Origin: CAYUAG01 sp046483025
GTDB lineage: Bacteria; Zhuqueibacterota; QNDG01; CAYUAG01
Reading direction: 5' to 3'
Length of the DNA: 64,000 nucleotides
Assembly (NCBI GenBank): GCA_046483025.1
Contig: JAWODZ010000126.1
Coordinates: 17,536-81,535, forward strand
Part shown: positions 61,219 through 64,000 of the stretch, piece after piece
Numbering within the stretch: position 1 is the stretch's first letter
How the letters are laid out: each line of letters starts with the position of its first letter
Made by a program: the position numbers and the translations under genes
The notes under the pieces: generated by a model
What the model was told of the DNA's origin: nothing
Seen by the model: only the letters and a program-made list of their open reading frames with translations
Databases searched by the model: none

Positions 61219-62334
61219 ATGAAAATTGTTATAATCGGGGCAGGATTTGCAGGAATTGCAGCTGCCCGTCAGCTTTCACGTTCTAAAAAAGATCTGAATA
61301 TAACACTGATTAACCGATATACTTATACACAGTTTCGTCCGCTGTTTCCAGATATTATCAGCAGGAGTGTTGCTGTTAAATATGTAAGTTATTCTCTTAA
61401 CCAGTTAGCCCAGCAGCTGGGATTCAATTTTATCCAGGGAACAGCTGTTGCAGTAAATACTGATAGTAATAGTGTTTCCATGGATAACAGTAGGGACATT
61501 TCATATGATTTTCTTATTATTGCCACTGGGTCAGAAACTCCTGTTCCTGGAAAAATCAAAAAGAGTGGTATTGTCAATACTCTTGATACTATTAATGATA
61601 GTCGGAATATTGCTGATACTTTACATTCTGGTGAATATCAAAATTACGTCATATGCGGCGGAGGATATACAGGCATTGAAACTGCTTCTCATGTTTGTAA
61701 AGGATTGGAACAATATAATCAAAAAGGAAACGTGCTAGTTGTTGAAATGGCAGAGACCATTCTGTCAAATCTTCCTGAATGGATGAGAGTATATACCATG
61801 GCCAATTGTGAACGTCTTGGTATTGAGATAAAAACTAACACTAAAATAACTGAAACAGAGAACAGAGATATTATACTCACAGATGGTACACATCTCACTA
61901 ATGCCCTGCTTATCTGGTCAACCGGGCTGAATGCTGTTATACCCTGTATAGAACCAGCACCTACTTTAGGAGTACGAAATAGGATTAAGGTGAATAACGA
62001 CTTGAGAGTCTATGATAATGTTTTTGCTGCAGGTGATTGTGCCTGCACCAGTACTGATAATGGCTGTTTTCGTATGGCTGTACAGTCATCTATAAGCAGC
62101 GGAATATGTGCTGCAGATAACCTTCTTGCTCTTATAGGAGGGTATAAAACGCATCCTTATTATTTTACTGATCCCGGATTTATTGTACCTATGCCCAATT
62201 GGTATTCCTGCGGTATAATGTTCGGAAGACAACTACGGGGACGAGTAGCAACTTTTCTTCACTATATCATGAGTTCATATCGATCATACGGTTTTAAAAA
62301 CAAAATTATGGTTATGGTAAATGAATTTTTTTGA
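61219..62334 (+). CDS. NDH-2-like FAD/NAD(P) oxidoreductase
   Basis: A 371-residue flavoprotein from the ATG at 61219; the longer frame from 61126 would overlap the previous gene and adds no recognised sequence. FAD motif KIVIIGAGFAGIAAARQL, NAD motif NYVICGGGYTGIETASHV and the final FAD block VFAAGDCACTSTDNG match type II NADH dehydrogenases and sulfide:quinone reductase relatives. A C-terminal amphipathic stretch (GRVATFLHYIMSSYRSYG) could tether it to the membrane. No CxxC is seen, so NADH-type activity is favoured over sulfide oxidation. Confidence 0.85.
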   Translation: MKIVIIGAGFAGIAAARQLSRSKKDLNITLINRYTYTQFRPLFPDIISRSVAVKYVSYSLNQLAQQLGFNFIQGTAVAVNTDSNSVSMDNSRDISYDFLIIATGSETPVPGKIKKSGIVNTLDTINDSRNIADTLHSGEYQNYVICGGGYTGIETASHVCKGLEQYNQKGNVLVVEMAETILSNLPEWMRVYTMANCERLGIEIKTNTKITETENRDIILTDGTHLTNALLIWSTGLNAVIPCIEPAPTLGVRNRIKVNNDLRVYDNVFAAGDCACTSTDNGCFRMAVQSSISSGICAADNLLALIGGYKTHPYYFTDPGFIVPMPNWYSCGIMFGRQLRGRVATFLHYIMSSYRSYGFKNKIMVMVNEFF

Positions 62335-62349
62335 TAAGGAGAAACAGAT

Positions 62350-62382
62350 ATGAAGAATGACAGAACATTTTTTTACATCTGA
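62350..62382 (+). other. aborted 10-codon reading frame with a good ribosome site
   Basis: AAGGAG at 62337-62342 and an ATG at 62350 start MKNDRTFFYI and then TGA. It probably is the start of a destroyed gene; nothing recognisable follows before the operator candidate. Confidence 0.3.
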
Positions 62383-62397
62383 ACTATATGCCGAAAA

Positions 62398-62437
62398 TCA
62401 GAATTTTTGAGGATAAAATTCAGAGATCTGCCTATTG
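62398..62437 (+). promoter_or_regulatory. two-part operator candidate, copy C
   Basis: Left part TCAGAATTTTTGAGG, six bases ATAAAA, right part TTCAGAGATCTGCCTATTG. It aligns without gaps with copies A and B. It lies 22 bases before the start of the BON pseudogene. Confidence 0.6.
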
Positions 62438-62458
62438 CAATTATTTTTCAGCTTATTT

Positions 62459-62785
62459 ATGTTTTTATTAAAAAGAAATAATACAGATAATGCAAATATT
62501 AATGTAACTGTTGACGATGGTGTTGTTAAATTTACAGAGGAAGTGCCGGCATATAATAATTTATTATTAGCACGATCTTTTCCCTGACGCGTTGGCAGTG
62601 TTAATGATGTGGTAGATAATATAAGAGTTAATCACGTTTCACCGGTTCTGCTTCCTGGTGGTGATGATATCGGAATATGGATTGCGCTGACAGGGTCATG
62701 GAATTTTATAGTATTTGGAATTGTATTGATAATTTTAAGTTTGTGGGGAGTATTATCTCCTGCAGGTAAGACAATTGCTTCTTGA
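62459..62785 (+). pseudogene. BON-domain protein with transmembrane tail, interrupted by in-frame TGA
   Basis: The frame from ATG 62459 reads NANINVTVDDGVVKFTEEVP, a BON-domain strand pair, then a TGA at 62585-62587, and continues in the same frame with RVGSVNDVVDNIRVNHVSP (end of the BON repeat) and a hydrophobic segment GSWNFIVFGIVLIILSLWG to the TGA at 62783-62785. No ribosome site precedes the ATG, so the 5' end may be lost too. BON proteins bind membranes or phospholipid during stress. The remaining bases up to 62957 show nothing recognisable. Confidence 0.75.
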
Positions 62786-62957
62786 TATACTCATCTGAAA
62801 AGATATTTACAGTATTGTATTCTCATAATGCGGAGAACAGAGACGGAGCAATCTTATCATTTATTTTATATGTTTATGATTGCTTTGTCTTGTATTTTAT
62901 GAAAGGAATAAATAAACTTGATCATTTTTTTCAAAATAATTAATAAGGAACAATAAA

Positions 62958-63755
62958 ATGCCGGAATTGCCTGATGTGGAGATATTTAAAAAGTATTTTG
63001 ACTCAACTTCTTTACATCAAAAAATAAAAAATGTTGATATAAAAGAAATAGCTATGCTGGGCGAAGTGAGTCCGCGGTCACTGCAGGTGCGATTAAAAGA
63101 ACAGCAGTTTATATCGACATTACGGCAGGGGAAATATCTTTTTGCAAAAACAGATGATGAAAAGTGGCTTGTATTACATTTCGGTATGACAGGATTTTTA
63201 AAATATTTTAAAAATCCTGATGAATCCCCGGAACACATCCGATTACTTATTGATTTTGATAATAAATATCATCTGGCTTATGATTGTCAGAGGAAGTTGG
63301 GATTAATCGATTTAATAAATGATGTTCACACTTTTATTCGGAAAAAAGAACTGGGTATTGATCCTTACAGAGAAAAATTTGATTTTGAACAGTTCAAAAA
63401 AATAGTAAAAGGAAAACGAAGCACAGTTAAATCCGTATTAATGGATCAGTCGCTATTAGCAGGTATCGGTAATATTTATTCAGATGAGATTTCTTTTCAG
63501 GCTAAAATACATCCCGGTTCAAGAATGAAAAAGTTAAGCGATAGAGATCTGAAGATCATTTATGAGAGAATGAAAGACGTTCTACAGACTGCTATAGATA
63601 AGGAAGCAGATCCAGATCAGCTTCCGGATACTTATTTGATACCGTATCGGAATCCAGGTGATTCTTGTCCAATATGTAATGGAACAATACAAAAGAAAAC
63701 AATTTCAGGCAGATCAAGTTATTTCTGTACAAAACATCAGAAACTGATTCAATAG
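62958..63755 (+). CDS. mutM: formamidopyrimidine-DNA glycosylase (MutM/Nei family)
   Basis: A 265-residue Fpg/Nei enzyme. The catalytic N-terminus MPELPDVEIF (Pro2, Glu3 after Met removal), the beta-hairpin lysine in LRQGKYLFA, the helix-two-turn-helix LMDQSLLAGIGNIYSDEISF, and a C-terminal zinc finger starting CPICNGTIQKK are present. The last zinc ligand is His (FCTKHQ) where most members have Cys (CxxC to CxxH). It excises oxidised purines or pyrimidines and nicks the strand. Ribosome site AAGGAA. Confidence 0.9.
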   Translation: MPELPDVEIFKKYFDSTSLHQKIKNVDIKEIAMLGEVSPRSLQVRLKEQQFISTLRQGKYLFAKTDDEKWLVLHFGMTGFLKYFKNPDESPEHIRLLIDFDNKYHLAYDCQRKLGLIDLINDVHTFIRKKELGIDPYREKFDFEQFKKIVKGKRSTVKSVLMDQSLLAGIGNIYSDEISFQAKIHPGSRMKKLSDRDLKIIYERMKDVLQTAIDKEADPDQLPDTYLIPYRNPGDSCPICNGTIQKKTISGRSSYFCTKHQKLIQ

Positions 63756-63808
63756 TAAATGATAAGTGATGTGAATTTAAGCAAATAAAGAGGAGGAAGA
63801 GGACTGCT

Positions 63809-64000
63809 ATGGATTTAAATTTTATTAAGAAACTGGTTAAACCTGCATCAACTAAAATAATATTATTAGTTTTGGATGGATTAGGCGGCTTACCCGGAGA
63901 ATCCGGTAATCGTATTTGCAATCCTAACTTCTTGCTTATGGATCGAAGCATTTGCGCTGCATCCGGCAATAAACTCGCAGACACGAATCGAAACGGCTCA
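63809..64000 (+). CDS. start of a cofactor-independent phosphoglycerate mutase-like gene (partial)
   Basis: The ATG at 63809 with AGGAGG 12 bases upstream opens a frame that runs off the window (64 codons). KLVKPASTKIILLVLDGLGG matches the N-terminus of archaeal-type ApgM mutases including the first metal Asp. After LPGESG the usual ELETA.TPNLD block is not clear in this frame; the sequence there may be divergent or carry a small rearrangement. Only the first 35 codons are well supported. Confidence 0.5.
   Translation, partial: MDLNFIKKLVKPASTKIILLVLDGLGGLPGESGNRICNPNFLLMDRSICAASGNKLADTNRNGS

Noticed and set aside
1..64000. CRISPR arrays, tRNA, rRNA, prophage or integrase genes
   Set aside because: No regularly spaced identical repeats, no cloverleaf-like sequences with GGTTCGAATCC arms, no rRNA core sequences and no recombinase or phage structural genes were recognised on either strand.

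Overview
The window is a gene-dense chromosome segment of roughly 40% GC from what is probably an anaerobic or microaerophilic bacterium of the FCB superphylum (Calditrichota / KSB1 / Marinimicrobia / Ignavibacteria-like). The clearest lineage marker is a 1084-residue exported protein with PKD repeats and a C-terminal tail of the 'ENYPNPFNPET' type, the sorting signal for type IX secretion. Superoxide reductase, a 2-oxoacid:ferredoxin oxidoreductase and an (eroded) B12-dependent ribonucleotide reductase fit an oxygen-sensitive lifestyle. The placement is inference; no rRNA or tRNA is present.

Layout. 1-10.5 kb: end of a HemW-like gene, a DUF3467 protein, a small outer-membrane-type protein, aldehyde dehydrogenase, a PatB/MalY aminotransferase, a TraB/GumN protein, a UmuD-UmuC mutagenesis pair, and then a very AT-rich restriction-modification island. 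In that island the methylase carries a nuclease-fold tail and the MjaI-type endonuclease is broken by an in-frame stop. 9.4-21.2 kb: PpiC-type isomerase, HD protein and a tricarboxylate block: a one-chain aconitase-like enzyme, a LeuCD-type dehydratase, a SucC-like subunit, a SucD/citryl-CoA-lyase fusion and a phosphohexomutase. A toxin-antitoxin pair between two ~205-bp direct repeats sits inside this block. 21.3-26.2 kb: the type IX cargo protein and a divergently placed acyl-CoA/ACP ligase.

26.4-34.3 kb: sensor kinase, two response regulators, KorAB-type oxidoreductase, ferredoxin, superoxide reductase and a DHOD-like flavoprotein. 34.3-46.4 kb: redox and metal handling: PfpI protein, CDGSH protein, YHS-permease, RseC-like protein, YHS-flavoprotein translationally coupled to a CopB-type P-ATPase, small SHOCT membrane proteins, DUF302, a Met-rich exported protein, a methyltransferase, and a multicopper oxidase fused to an outer-membrane barrel. 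46.4-64 kb: a stress-survival block: metallo-beta-lactamase-fold protein, cupredoxin, APH/P-loop kinase, a second sensor kinase with two response regulators, universal stress protein, FtsH, HPF with cold-shock domain, ribonucleotide reductase, nanoRNase-like DHH protein, NDH-2-like flavoprotein, BON protein and MutM.

Most notable result: a 40-bp two-part sequence, read directly and aligned without gaps, recurs upstream of the cupredoxin operon, of both 'second' response regulators (one copy partly degenerate) and of the BON pseudogene. Together with the gene content (USP, HPF, class II RNR, APH/P-loop kinase, methyltransferase, metal ATPase next to NarL-type two-component systems), this suggests a dormancy/low-oxygen regulon resembling the mycobacterial DosR regulon in gene families but located in an FCB-type genome. 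Several members are visibly broken (nonsense codons, an internal deletion, truncation), so the module may be eroding here, or the assembly contains errors; read mapping would separate the two.
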